Part shown: one piece after another, positions 1 to 8,563 of the stretch | Layout: every line of letters starts with the position of its first letter | How positions within the stretch are numbered: the stretch's first letter is position 1 | Assembly: GCA_030285985.1 (NCBI GenBank) | Contig: CP127384.1 | Coordinates: 62,001 to 126,000, forward strand | Source of the DNA: Aquidulcibacter paucihalophilus | GTDB lineage: Bacteria; Pseudomonadota; Alphaproteobacteria; Caulobacterales; Caulobacteraceae | DNA length: 64,000 bases | Reading direction: 5' to 3' | Notes under the pieces: generated by a model | Told to the model about the DNA's origin: nothing | Database searches by the model: none | What the model saw: only the letters and a program-made list of their open reading frames with translations | Made by a program: the position numbers and the translations under genes

Positions 1-1178
1 TTGACGTCGATGAACCGGACCCTCTGGGACGCCCGCGCCTCGCTGAACAGGATGTAGTGCATCAGCAGGCGGGTCGCCTCGGCCCGGTCGATCCGCCCGG
101 CCAGATAGGCGTCGGCGATCGTATATTCCGCCCGTGCCAGCTTCCGCATCAGCGCCCCGAGCCGCGCCTTGCGTTCGGTCGTGGCCGGGTCGAGACCGGC
201 CAGCGGGAACAGCACGTCCCGCTCATAGGCCAGACCCTCGTCGCCCGGGAAGGCCAGGTCGATGCCGTAGTTGGCGCTGCCCTCAGCGACGAAGGACATG
301 GGCGAGAACAGCGGATAGACGCTCATCTCGACCCAGCCGCGCTCGCGCACAAAGGTCTGTTCCAGCAGGGCGTTGTAGACGTGGTGGCCCGGATAGCCCT
401 CGTGGCAGCCCAGATCGATGGCCCGTTCGGTATAGATCGGCAGGTCGGAATTGATCTCGATCCGGCTGGCGGCGTCACCGAGATAGTAGTTGTAGCCCGA
501 CCAGACCTTGTCGCCGACGAAACTGAGGGTGAACCGCTCATGCGCCGGCAGTTCGATATGCAGGGCGGTGCGACGGCGGCACTCGGCGATGGCGGCATCC
601 ATCACCGGCTGCAGCCGGTCCTTCGGAATGACGAAATCGGCCCGGAAGGCGATGACCCGGTCGGTCAGCGAACCCTCGCCCGGCAGCAGGGCGTCGATCT
701 CCGCCAGGACCGGATCGAAGCTTTCAAGCGGCGGCAGGTCCGGCCGGATGCCGAACAGGGCTTCGGCCTCATCGGCGAAACCCATTTTCTCGCCCGAGAT
801 CATCCGCAACCGCGCCGCGGCCGCAGAGACGTGGGCGACCAGATATTTGCGCCGCTGGACCTCCGCCGGAGCTGCGCTCGCCATGCCGCCGTTGCGGTCG
901 AGGTTCGCCAGCCGGTCGGTCAGGGCACCGGCGCGCTGGATCAGCTGGGCCGGAGTCTCGGTCTCGGCCCGGGCGGCCACCTGCCACGCGGCCGGCCCGT
1001 AATAGGCGTCCACATAGCCCGGCTCGAGCTCGCCGATGTCCAGGATCAGCATGACATAGGATTCGGCGATGGCATCAAGGCTGTCCGGCGCAACGCCGGG
1101 ATGGCCGGTGGTCGCATCGTCCGGCACCGTGGCGCAGGCTCCCACAAGCATCAGCAGGCTGAACAGAACGGCACGCAT
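1..1178 (-). CDS. DUF885-like metallohydrolase lipoprotein, 3' end outside the window
   Basis: At least 392 residues are visible and the C-terminus is cut off by the window edge. The N-terminus is a lipoprotein signal with lipobox LVGAC (Cys15), so the product is probably anchored in the envelope. Residues 259-266 read HEGYPGHH, a zinc-binding HExxPGHH-type motif found in DUF885 proteins, and further on comes an AEGSANYG segment that could supply a later Glu ligand. The ATG at 1178 follows GGAGG at a good distance. Substrate is unknown; a metallopeptidase or other amide hydrolase is the inference. The flanking tRNA is on the other strand, so it is probably transcribed alone or with genes beyond the edge. 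Confidence 0.8.
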   Translation of the reverse strand, partial: MRAVLFSLLMLVGACATVPDDATTGHPGVAPDSLDAIAESYVMLILDIGELEPGYVDAYYGPAAWQVAARAETETPAQLIQRAGALTDRLANLDRNGGMASAAPAEVQRRKYLVAHVSAAAARLRMISGEKMGFADEAEALFGIRPDLPPLESFDPVLAEIDALLPGEGSLTDRVIAFRADFVIPKDRLQPVMDAAIAECRRRTALHIELPAHERFTLSFVGDKVWSGYNYYLGDAASRIEINSDLPIYTERAIDLGCHEGYPGHHVYNALLEQTFVRERGWVEMSVYPLFSPMSFVAEGSANYGIDLAFPGDEGLAYERDVLFPLAGLDPATTERKARLGALMRKLARAEYTIADAYLAGRIDRAEATRLLMHYILFSEARASQRVRFIDV

Positions 1179-1350
1179 CGGGACCTCCATCATCGAAGCG
1201 AGTACAGGCTAGACCGGGACGCGTCGTCCCGCACCCCGCAAATCGACCGGTCCGGCCGGGCTTCGCCTCGGAAGCGGGCAGGTCGCATTCGGTGTTGAGG
1301 GCGGGGCGGTCCTGCTGTAAGGCCCTTCGTCCGGCGTTTAGCCGTCAGAC

Positions 1351-1427
1351 GCACCCGTAGCTCAGCTGGATAGAGTACTGCCCTCCGAAGGCAGGGGTCA
1401 GAGGTTCGAATCCTCTCGGGTGCGCCA
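1351..1427 (+). tRNA. tRNA-Arg (anticodon CCG)
   Basis: A 77-nt cloverleaf with encoded CCA. The acceptor arm GCACCCG (1351-1357) pairs with CGGGTGC (1417-1423), followed by discriminator G and CCA. The anticodon stem CTGCC/GGCAG encloses loop CTCCGAA, giving anticodon CCG, which reads Arg codon CGG. The T arm has the GTTCGAATC loop. It lies 172 bases from the minus-strand lipoprotein gene and ends 25 bases before the thioesterase gene. Confidence 0.97.
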
Positions 1428-1452
1428 TTTTCCTTCCCGACCGGAGCCGCGC

Positions 1453-1857
1453 GTGACCGACGCCCTTCCGACCGCGCCAGCCGGCCAGCCCGTCGGGCGC
1501 GTCATCGCCATGCCCGCCGACACCAATCCCGAGGGCGACATCTTCGGCGGCTGGCTGCTGGCCCACATGGACCTCGCCGGTGCCACCCCGGCCTTCGAAC
1601 TGGCGCAAGGGCGCTGCGTGACCATCGCCCTGGACGGCATGGTCTTCCACCAGCCGGTTTCGGTGGGCGATGAGGTCTCGATCTACGCCCGCGTACTCAA
1701 GACCGGCCGCACCTCGATCCGCGTCCATGTCGAGGCCTGGAAACGCCCCCGCAACCACGCCCAGGCCGCCTCGGTGCGCGTGACCGAGGGCGTCTTCACC
1801 TATGTCGCCATCGACGAGGACCGCAAGCCGAGGACGCTGCCGACCGCCGTCGGATAA
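1453..1857 (+). CDS. acyl-CoA thioesterase, YciA/hotdog family
   Basis: A 134-residue hotdog-fold protein that would hydrolyse acyl-CoA thioesters in the cytoplasm. The conserved block [16 protein letters not shown] (from residue 28) and the later [13 protein letters not shown] segment are typical of YciA-type enzymes, and the length matches the family. I chose the GTG at 1453, with GGAG about 7 bases upstream. An earlier in-frame GTG at 1420 would place the start inside the tRNA 3' end and add an unconserved stretch. Substrate chain length cannot be read from sequence. Confidence 0.9.
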   Translation: MTDALPTAPAGQPVGRVIAMPADTNPEGDIFGGWLLAHMDLAGATPAFELAQGRCVTIALDGMVFHQPVSVGDEVSIYARVLKTGRTSIRVHVEAWKRPRNHAQAASVRVTEGVFTYVAIDEDRKPRTLPTAVG

Positions 1858-1914
1858 CCCACTGCGACAGTGGGAAATCTTGACCTTTGGCCTCCGCGCC
1901 CCTACCTCGCGGGC

Positions 1915-2505
1915 ATGTCCATTCGTCGCATCCTCACCATCGACAACGCCGCCGACCTGGCGGTGCTGAAGCAGATCTCCACCCCCGTAGAAGGGCCGGT
2001 GACCGATGAGCTGCGCCGTCTGATGGATGACATGCTCGACACCATGTACGACGCGCCCGGCATCGGCCTGGCCGCCGTCCAGATCGGCGACACGCGCCGG
2101 GTCATCGTCATGGACCTGAACGATCGCGACGGCGTCGCCGACGATCAGGACCCCGCCGAACTGTCCGACGAGGACCGGGCCAGGTGGGAGCTCGCGCGTC
2201 GCAACCCGCGCTACTACGTCAATCCCGAGATCGTCTGGGCCTCCGACGAGCTGTTCGCCTATGAGGAGGGCTGCCTGTCGGTCCCCGAATATTACGACAG
2301 CGTCGAACGCCCCGCCCGCGTCCGCCTGCGCTACATCAACTACGCCGGCGAGACGGTGGAGGAAGAGGCCGAGGGCCTCTACGCCGTCTGCATCCAGCAC
2401 GAGATGGACCACCTCGAGGGCGTCCTGTTCATCGACCATCTGTCCCGGTTGAAGCGCGAGCGCGCCGTGGCCAAGGTCAAGAAGAACGCAAGGCTGGCCG
2501 CCTGA
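1915..2505 (+). CDS. def: peptide deformylase
   Basis: A 196-residue metalloenzyme that removes the formyl group from N-terminal formyl-Met of nascent proteins. All three family motifs are present: [10 protein letters not shown] (from residue 49), EGCLSVP (118-124, metal ligand Cys120) and HEMDH (161-165, ligands His161 and His165 with catalytic Glu162). The protein carries an acidic insertion at about residues 70-98 that makes it longer than the usual 165-175 residues. The start is the ATG at 1915; the longer reading frame from 1870 is not conserved. Its stop overlaps the next start (TGATG). fmt, with the opposite activity, lies 2.5 kb downstream. Confidence 0.96.
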   Translation: MSIRRILTIDNAADLAVLKQISTPVEGPVTDELRRLMDDMLDTMYDAPGIGLAAVQIGDTRRVIVMDLNDRDGVADDQDPAELSDEDRARWELARRNPRYYVNPEIVWASDELFAYEEGCLSVPEYYDSVERPARVRLRYINYAGETVEEEAEGLYAVCIQHEMDHLEGVLFIDHLSRLKRERAVAKVKKNARLAA

Positions 2506-2732
2506 TGCCCCGGCTCAAGCGCGGCCGCGACCGCATCATCGACACCCAGGGCCGTCGCCGCCTGACCCGCAATGAAAAGGTCGGCATCGGCAGCCTCGCC
2601 GTCCTGCTCGGCGTCGCCGCGGCCGGCGTGATCGCCGGTGTCCTCCTCGACCGCCTGCTCGATTTCGACGACATCCTCGACGCCGGCGGCGAATGGGACG
2701 AGGGCGGCGGCGTCCACACCCGCTGGGAGTAG
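2505..2732 (+). CDS. small single-pass membrane protein of unknown function
   Basis: A 75-residue protein translationally coupled to def through a TGATG overlap. A basic N-terminus (RLKRGRDR) precedes one hydrophobic segment at about residues 28-48 and an acidic C-terminal tail ([17 protein letters not shown]), suggesting a cytoplasmic N-terminus. No family is recognised. The coupling argues that it is really translated. No function can be assigned. Confidence 0.7.
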   Translation: MPRLKRGRDRIIDTQGRRRLTRNEKVGIGSLAVLLGVAAAGVIAGVLLDRLLDFDDILDAGGEWDEGGGVHTRWE

Positions 2733-2737
2733 GCCCG

Positions 2738-3661
2738 TCAGGCCGCTACCACCGCACGTGTGTGTTCGTTGAACCACTCAAGCGTCCGCGCCCAGGCCTG
2801 GGCCGCTGTCGTTGGATTGTACCGCTCGGGCGTGGCGTCGTTGAAGAACCCGTGGACGGAGTCGGGCCACAGATGGCCCTCGTGGCGGACATTGTGGCGC
2901 GCCAGCTCGGCCACCTGCGCCGGATAGTCGGCGGCCAGCCGGGTATCGAGCGCCCCGTGATGGATCAGGATGGCGGCACGGATATTCGCCACAGCGGCCG
3001 CGGGCGTCGCACCGCCGTAAAAGGGCGCCGCTGCCGCCAGCTCAGGTCCCAGAATTCCGGCCAGCGCATTGGCCTGGCCTCCGCCGAAACAGAAGCCGGT
3101 CGCCGCGATCTTGCCGTTGCAGTCGGGGCGCGCCTTCAGCCAGCGGGCGGCGGCGACCAGATCCTGGGTCATCTTCGCGCGGTCCAGCGACGCGAAGAGC
3201 TGCCCACCCCGGTAGTCGTCGCCGGGGTAGCCGCCCACCGTCGTCAGGGTGTCCGGAGCGAAGGCCATGAAATTCGCCAAAGCGAAGCGACGCGCCACAT
3301 CCTCGGTATGGGGGTTCAGCCCCCGGTTCTCGTGAATGACGATGACGCCCGGCAGCAGGGCGGGCGTGGCGCTGCGCGAGTCCGCGCTGAAGGGGCGGAC
3401 CAGATAACCCCGGATCGAGCCGTGGCCGTCCGGCGACGGCACGGTGACATAGGAGGCGCGTATCCGTTCGTCGTCCTTCTGCACCTGCTGACCCAGGGCA
3501 TAGTTCGGCATCAGGGCCTCGACGATCGCCGTCGCGGTCAGCCCGCCGACGGCATAGCGACCGACCCCGCGCATGAAGGCACGGCGCCCGATCTCGCCAT
3601 GGATGAAGCGCGTGTAGAGGTCGATCGCCGGTGCCGGGATCTTCCCGGGATCATCAGTCAT
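2738..3661 (-). CDS. dienelactone hydrolase family protein with Tat-type signal
   Basis: A 307-residue alpha/beta hydrolase. A twin-arginine stretch (GRRAFMRG, residues 25-32) followed by a hydrophobic run ending near residue 56 suggests Tat export. The family's Cys nucleophile lies in GFCFGGG (Cys191), with Asp239 in GALDTR and His270 in DSVHGF; HENRG at 110-114 carries the conserved Glu that gates the nucleophile. The start is the ATG at 3661 with AGGAG upstream; an upstream in-frame ATG would add an unlikely basic leader. Convergent with the small membrane gene to its left and divergent from the esterase lipoprotein to its right. True substrate unknown. Confidence 0.88.
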   Translation of the reverse strand: MTDDPGKIPAPAIDLYTRFIHGEIGRRAFMRGVGRYAVGGLTATAIVEALMPNYALGQQVQKDDERIRASYVTVPSPDGHGSIRGYLVRPFSADSRSATPALLPGVIVIHENRGLNPHTEDVARRFALANFMAFAPDTLTTVGGYPGDDYRGGQLFASLDRAKMTQDLVAAARWLKARPDCNGKIAATGFCFGGGQANALAGILGPELAAAAPFYGGATPAAAVANIRAAILIHHGALDTRLAADYPAQVAELARHNVRHEGHLWPDSVHGFFNDATPERYNPTTAAQAWARTLEWFNEHTRAVVAA

Positions 3662-3844
3662 GGTGTGCGCTCCTGTTCCACGGCCCCCGCGACCGGGGCA
3701 CGGGCAATGTGCACCACGGTTCACGGAACGACCACTGCGGCGAGACGGATCGGGCCACCCGCAGGATGGGACGGCGAGACCGCGATTGACGATCGATCAT
3801 CCCGCCTGACAAACATCGGGCCGGCGTTCGACAGGAGGCACCAG

Positions 3845-4897
3845 ATGTCACGGCGGCTGATCACCCTGCCTGCCCTCCTGCTCGTCCTGGGTCTCGGCCT
3901 CGCCGCCTGTGGTCAGGCAGATGACCCCGGGACCGGGACGGCCCCTGTCGAGGCCCCGGCCGCGGCCCGCGAGGCTTCGACCGCAAGAGTCGAGGTGCCC
4001 AAGGTGGAGCGGGAGGGCGTCTGGCAGCCCGGCCCCGACGGCACCCAGGTGCCACTCTGGCCCGCCACGGTCCCGCTCGCCAAACCCGACAGCGGCGATC
4101 GTCCCGAGGCGACCGGCAATGGGTCGCCAACGGTCGGGGGCCGGCCATGGCACTGGGCGACCTATGTCACCCGGCCGACCATGACGGTCTACCGGCCGAG
4201 GGGGCGCAACACCGGGGCCGCGATGCTGGTCCTGCCGGGCGGCGGATTCCACGCCGTGGCCATGGACCTCGAAGGCACCGAGATCTGCGACTGGGTGGTC
4301 CGGCAGGGGATGACATGCGTCGTACTCAAATACCGGACCCCGCAGGTGTGGCCGACGGTGAATGGCCGGCAGCAACGACCGGAGGTGTTGCTGGGTCTCG
4401 AAGACGCCCAACGCGCCATGGCCCTGCTGCGGCAGGACGCCACCACCTGGGGCATCGATCCACGGAAGATCGGCGTGATCGGCTTTTCGGCCGGTGCCTA
4501 TCTCGTCGCCAATATGAGCAATACGGATGAGCGGACCTATCCGCCGACCGACGCCGCCGACCGCCAGTCCTCACGGCCTGACTTCGCGATCGTCGCCTAT
4601 ACCGCCCGCATGCTGGACAACCGCGAAGGCCGGAACAACCTGCAGCTTCAGCCCTGGGTGACGATCAGCGAAACGGCGCCGCCGACCCTCATCATTCACG
4701 CCATGGACGACTCCGTCGACGATATCCGCCAGCCCATGGCCTATGCGCTGGCGCTCAATGACGCCGGCGTGCCGGTGGACATGCGTCTGTATGCCAAGGG
4801 CGGCCATGCCTTTGGAATGCGACCGACGACCGATCCGATCACGACCGACTGGCCCGAACAGGTCAGGACCTGGCTGATCGGCCTGGGGGTGTTGTGA
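3845..4897 (+). CDS. alpha/beta hydrolase lipoprotein, acetylxylan-esterase-like
   Basis: A 350-residue lipoprotein: hydrophobic leader then LAAC with Cys22, so it should be anchored in the envelope. The hydrolase core starts near residue 105, with oxyanion-loop PGGGFH (131-136), nucleophile Ser215 in GFSAG, an Asp in MDDSVDD (288-293) and His321 in GGHAFG. This order matches endo-xylanase or acetylxylan esterase-like carboxylesterases (BD-FAE type). The spacer from residue 23 to about 100 is Pro/Ala-rich. The ATG at 3845 has an AGGAGG 8 bases upstream. The 183-base gap to the divergent dienelactone hydrolase gene should hold both promoters. Confidence 0.88.
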   Translation: MSRRLITLPALLLVLGLGLAACGQADDPGTGTAPVEAPAAAREASTARVEVPKVEREGVWQPGPDGTQVPLWPATVPLAKPDSGDRPEATGNGSPTVGGRPWHWATYVTRPTMTVYRPRGRNTGAAMLVLPGGGFHAVAMDLEGTEICDWVVRQGMTCVVLKYRTPQVWPTVNGRQQRPEVLLGLEDAQRAMALLRQDATTWGIDPRKIGVIGFSAGAYLVANMSNTDERTYPPTDAADRQSSRPDFAIVAYTARMLDNREGRNNLQLQPWVTISETAPPTLIIHAMDDSVDDIRQPMAYALALNDAGVPVDMRLYAKGGHAFGMRPTTDPITTDWPEQVRTWLIGLGVL

Positions 4898-4965
4898 CCC
4901 TGCGGCCCTGACACCGGTCTTCCCCTCGCCTTGTCCCCGCCCCGCGCATAGGGCAAAGCGCGCGG

Positions 4966-5889
4966 ATGCGCCTCGCCTTCATGGGTACCCCCGAATTCGC
5001 CGTGCCGTCCCTGGCCGAGCTCATCGCCTCGGGCCATGAGATCGTGGCCGTCTATTCCCAGCCGCCGAAGCCGCGCGGCCGCGGCCAGAAGCTGACGCCG
5101 TCGCCGGTGCAGGCCTTCGCCGAGACCATGGGCCTGCCGGTCTTCACCCCCGCCTCGATGAAATCCCCCGAGGCGATCGAGACCTTCCAGAGCCTCGAGG
5201 TCGACGCCGCCTGCGTCGTCGCCTACGGCCAGATCCTCAAGACCGAAGTGCTCGACGCGCCCCGCCTCGGCTGTTTCAACCTGCACGGCTCGCTCCTGCC
5301 CCGCTGGCGCGGTGCCGCCCCGATCCAGCGCGCCATCATGGCCGGCGACCGCCAGACCGGCGTCCAGATCATGCGCATGTCCGAAGGCCTCGACGAGGGC
5401 GCGATCCTGCTCTCGGAAATCCTCGACATCCGCCCGGACGACACCGCCGCCACGCTCGGCGAACGCATGTCCCACACCGGCGCCAGCCTGTGGCCCCGGG
5501 CGCTGGCCGCCATCGAGCGGGGCGGCGTCGAGGGCACGGAACAGGTCGGCGAGCCGACCTATGCGAAGAAGATCACCCCCACCGAGGCCCGCATCGACTG
5601 GTCCCGCCCGGCGGCCGGGGTCGACGCCCATATCCGCGGCCTGTCGCCCTTCCCCGGCGCCTGGTTCGAGGTTCCGGGCGAGGACGGGCCGGTGCGGATC
5701 AAGGTCCTGATGTCGCGCGTATCGACCGGCTCGGGCGCGGCGGGTCAGGTGCTGGACGGCGCCCTGCGTATCGCCTGCGGCGACGGCGCGGTCGACCTGC
5801 TCCGGGTCCAGCGCGCGGGCAAGGCGGCCCAGACGGCCGAAGAGATGTTGCGCGGCTTCCCGCTGCCGGCCGGAACGGTGCTGGGCTGA
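4966..5889 (+). CDS. fmt: methionyl-tRNA formyltransferase
   Basis: A 307-residue enzyme that formylates Met-tRNAfMet with 10-formyl-THF. The N-terminal Rossmann-type domain begins with the family signature [12 protein letters not shown]. The catalytic triad is visible as Asn105, His107 (in [12 protein letters not shown]) and Asp143 (in EGLDEGAIL), one position off the E. coli numbering. The C-terminal OB-like domain begins near residue 205. It overlaps truA by TGATG at 5887-5891, so the two are translationally coupled. The length is normal for the family. Confidence 0.98.
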   Translation: MRLAFMGTPEFAVPSLAELIASGHEIVAVYSQPPKPRGRGQKLTPSPVQAFAETMGLPVFTPASMKSPEAIETFQSLEVDAACVVAYGQILKTEVLDAPRLGCFNLHGSLLPRWRGAAPIQRAIMAGDRQTGVQIMRMSEGLDEGAILLSEILDIRPDDTAATLGERMSHTGASLWPRALAAIERGGVEGTEQVGEPTYAKKITPTEARIDWSRPAAGVDAHIRGLSPFPGAWFEVPGEDGPVRIKVLMSRVSTGSGAAGQVLDGALRIACGDGAVDLLRVQRAGKAAQTAEEMLRGFPLPAGTVLG

Positions 5890-6626
5890 TGCCGCGCTAC
5901 CGGCTCACGCTGGAGTATGACGGCTCGGCCTACAACGGCTTCCAGGCCCAGACCGACCAGCCGACCGTGCAGGGCTCCGTCGAGACGGCGATCACCGCCT
6001 TCTGCGGCGAGACCGTGCGGCTCGCCGCCGCCGGCCGCACCGACACCGGCGTCCACGCCACCGGCCAGGTCATCAGCCTCGATCTGGAAAAGGACTGGCC
6101 GGCGAAGACGGTGATGAACGCCCTCAACGCCCATCTGGTCGGCGAGGCGATCTCGGTGCTCGATTGCGTCGGCGTTGATGACGACTGGCACGCCCGCTTC
6201 TCGGCGACCGGCCGGCGCTACCTCTACCGCATCCTCAACCGCCCCGGTCCGCCCGCGCTGGACGCCGGCCGGGTCTGGCACATGCGCAAATCCCTGGACG
6301 CAGACGCCATGCACCAGGCGGCGCAGAGCCTCGTCGGCCTGCACGACTTCACCACCTTCCGCGATGTGAACTGTCAGTCGAAATCGCCGGAGAAGACGCT
6401 CGATGTCGCGCGCGTTTCACGCGTCGGCGATGAGGTGCATCTGGTCTTCGAGGCGCGCAGCTTCCTGCATCGTCAGGTCCGGTCGATGACCGGCACCCTG
6501 GCCGAGGTCGGGCTGGGCCGGTGGGCGATCGAGGACGTCGCCGCGGCCCTCGACGCCCGCGACCGCGCCGCCTGCGGCCCCGTGGCACCGTCCACGGGGC
6601 TCTATCTGACGGGCGTGGTCTACTAG
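5889..6626 (+). CDS. truA: tRNA pseudouridine(38-40) synthase
   Basis: A 245-residue TruA-family enzyme that isomerises uridines 38-40 in the tRNA anticodon stem. The catalytic Asp52 is in AGRTDTGVHA, and the downstream FHARFSATGRRYLYRI-like segment and the RSFLHRQVRSMTG block are family hallmarks. It starts within the fmt stop codon. The 3' end shares the palindromic CTAG (6623-6626) with the convergent entericidin-like gene, so the two stop codons interlock. Confidence 0.97.
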   Translation: MPRYRLTLEYDGSAYNGFQAQTDQPTVQGSVETAITAFCGETVRLAAAGRTDTGVHATGQVISLDLEKDWPAKTVMNALNAHLVGEAISVLDCVGVDDDWHARFSATGRRYLYRILNRPGPPALDAGRVWHMRKSLDADAMHQAAQSLVGLHDFTTFRDVNCQSKSPEKTLDVARVSRVGDEVHLVFEARSFLHRQVRSMTGTLAEVGLGRWAIEDVAAALDARDRAACGPVAPSTGLYLTGVVY

Positions 6627-6760
6627 TTCCTGGCGCCTTCAGCGCCCGCAGCGACGGCGCTGCCCACGGCGGACACGTCACGGCCGACGCCCGAGATGGT
6701 GTTGCAGCCCGACACAACCAGCGAGGCGGCGACGAGGGTCAGGGCGATGATCTTTTTCAT
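6623..6760 (-). CDS. entericidin-like small lipoprotein
   Basis: A 45-residue lipoprotein with signal MKKIIALTLVAASLVVSGC (Cys19), followed by a short Gly/Ala/Val-rich tail containing NTISGVGRDVSAVG, as in entericidin A/B peptides. The start is preceded by AAGGAA. The mature peptide would be only about 27 residues, attached to the envelope. Entericidins have been tied to stationary-phase lysis, but homologues are common and largely untested in alphaproteobacteria, so no role is claimed here. The last codons interlock with the truA stop. Confidence 0.85.
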   Translation of the reverse strand: MKKIIALTLVAASLVVSGCNTISGVGRDVSAVGSAVAAGAEGARN

Positions 6761-6860
6761 GGAGAAATTCCTTGGGAGGATTGAACCTTGGCCATGAACG
6801 CGAAGCGTGGCCGTGGGGTTGCATGGCCAAGCCGGGGTCTGATCTGCTAACCCCCGCCTC

Positions 6861-8522
6861 ATGAGCCAGCCCGCCAACACCGCCGCCCGCCGCATCGTCG
6901 ACACCCTCGTCATGAACGGCATCGATCGCGTCTTCTGCGTCCCGGGCGAGAGCTATCTCGCCGTCCTCGACGCCCTCGCGGACGTGCGCGACAGGATCCA
7001 GGTCATCGCCTGCCGTCATGAGGCCGGTGCCGCCAACATGGCGGAAGCGTACGGCAAGCTGACCGGCAAGCCCGGCGTCTGCATGGTCACGCGCGGGCCC
7101 GGTGCGACCCACGCCTCCATCGGCGTGCATACAGCGCATCAGGACTCCACCCCGATGATCCTGTTCGTCGGCCAGATCGCCCTGACCGACCGCGGCCGCG
7201 GCGCCTTCCAGGAGGTCGACTATCGCGAGGTCTTCGGCGGCCTGGCCAAATGGGCCACCGAGATCGAGAGCCCCGAACGCACCGTCGAGGTCGTCGAACG
7301 CGCCTTCGCCACCGCCCTGCAGGGCCGGATGGGGCCCGTGGTCATCGCCCTGCCCGAGGACATCCTCCACGCCGACGGCGGCCCGGCCCCGATCCGGCCG
7401 GTGACCCCCGCGAAGGCGGCGCTGGACCCGGCCTTCGTCGAACAGGTCCGCGAGCGGCTGGCCAGGGCCGAACGTCCCCTGCTCGTGCTGGGCGGCTCCG
7501 GCTGGACCGAGGACGCTGCCGCCGCCATCGGCGACTGGGCCGAGCGCATCGGCCTGCCGGTTACCCTGTCCTTCCGGCGCAAGGACATCCTGTCCAACGA
7601 CCGTCCCAACTACGCCGGCGACCTCGGCCTCGGCTGCAATCCGAAGCTGACGGCCCGGGCGAAGGCCGCCGACCTGGTCATCGCTGTCGGCGCCCGCCTC
7701 GGTGAGAACCCGACCCAGGGCTACACCCTGTTCACCCGCGAACAGACCGCCGACCGCCTGATCCACATCCATCCGGGCGCGGAAGAGCTGGGCCGCGTAT
7801 GGACCCCGCTGATCAGCGCCACGGCCGACAATTCCCTCGCCGCCCACGCCCTGTCCACGATCGGTCCGGGCCGGACCTGGCACGATGAGGCCACCGCCGC
7901 CCACGCCGACTACCAGGCCTTCTCAACGCCTGTGCCGGTCACCGGCGCGGTGAACATGAGCGAGTGCATGGCCCATGTCGGCGAGAGCCTGCCGCCGACG
8001 GCCATCATCACCAACGGCGCGGGCAATTTCGCCGCCTGGCTGCACCGCTTCTACCGCCATCGCGCCTGCCGCACCCAACTGGCCCCGACCTCGGGCGCCA
8101 TGGGCTACGGCTATCCCGCCGCCCTCGCCGCCAAGTCCGTCCATCCCGACCGCGAGGTCATCTGCATCGCCGGTGACGGCGACTATCTGATGACCGGTCA
8201 GGAGATCGCCACGGCCGTCCAGTACGGCATCAATGTCGTGGTCGTGGTCGTCGACAACGGCACCTACGGCACCATCCGCATGCACCAGGAGACCCACTAT
8301 CCCGGCGCGACGCGGACCATCGCCACCGACCTGGTGAACCCCGATTTCGTCAAATATGCCGAGGCCTTCGGCGCCTTCGGCATCCGCTGCGAGACCACCG
8401 CCGGCTTCCCCGCAGCCCTCAAGGCCGCACGGAACGCAGGCCGCCCCGCGCTCGTTCACCTGATCACCTCGGCCGAGGATATCGCCCCGACCCGCACCAT
8501 CACCGGCCTGCGCGCGAAGTAA
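6861..8522 (+). CDS. thiamine diphosphate-dependent enzyme, acetolactate synthase-like
   Basis: A 553-residue protein with the three-domain architecture of ThDP enzymes: an N-terminal Pyr domain with catalytic Glu54 in CRHEAGAANMAEAYG, a central domain, and a C-terminal PP domain with the GDG motif at residues 438-440 followed by the VVVVVVDNGTYG Mg/ThDP end. The overall pattern is that of acetolactate synthase large-subunit-like proteins. No small regulatory subunit gene lies next to it, so it may be a catabolic or oxalyl-CoA decarboxylase/sulfoacetaldehyde-type relative instead of the biosynthetic IlvB. It is divergent from the entericidin-like gene, with about 100 bases between. Confidence 0.88.
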   Translation: MSQPANTAARRIVDTLVMNGIDRVFCVPGESYLAVLDALADVRDRIQVIACRHEAGAANMAEAYGKLTGKPGVCMVTRGPGATHASIGVHTAHQDSTPMILFVGQIALTDRGRGAFQEVDYREVFGGLAKWATEIESPERTVEVVERAFATALQGRMGPVVIALPEDILHADGGPAPIRPVTPAKAALDPAFVEQVRERLARAERPLLVLGGSGWTEDAAAAIGDWAERIGLPVTLSFRRKDILSNDRPNYAGDLGLGCNPKLTARAKAADLVIAVGARLGENPTQGYTLFTREQTADRLIHIHPGAEELGRVWTPLISATADNSLAAHALSTIGPGRTWHDEATAAHADYQAFSTPVPVTGAVNMSECMAHVGESLPPTAIITNGAGNFAAWLHRFYRHRACRTQLAPTSGAMGYGYPAALAAKSVHPDREVICIAGDGDYLMTGQEIATAVQYGINVVVVVVDNGTYGTIRMHQETHYPGATRTIATDLVNPDFVKYAEAFGAFGIRCETTAGFPAALKAARNAGRPALVHLITSAEDIAPTRTITGLRAK

Positions 8523-8563
8523 GGGCCGGTGACGGCGGCGGCGCGCCCGCCTATGTTCGCCGC

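Noticed and set aside
1420..1452. Earlier GTG start for the thioesterase
   Set aside because: It falls inside the tRNA-Arg 3' end and the added residues are not family-like.
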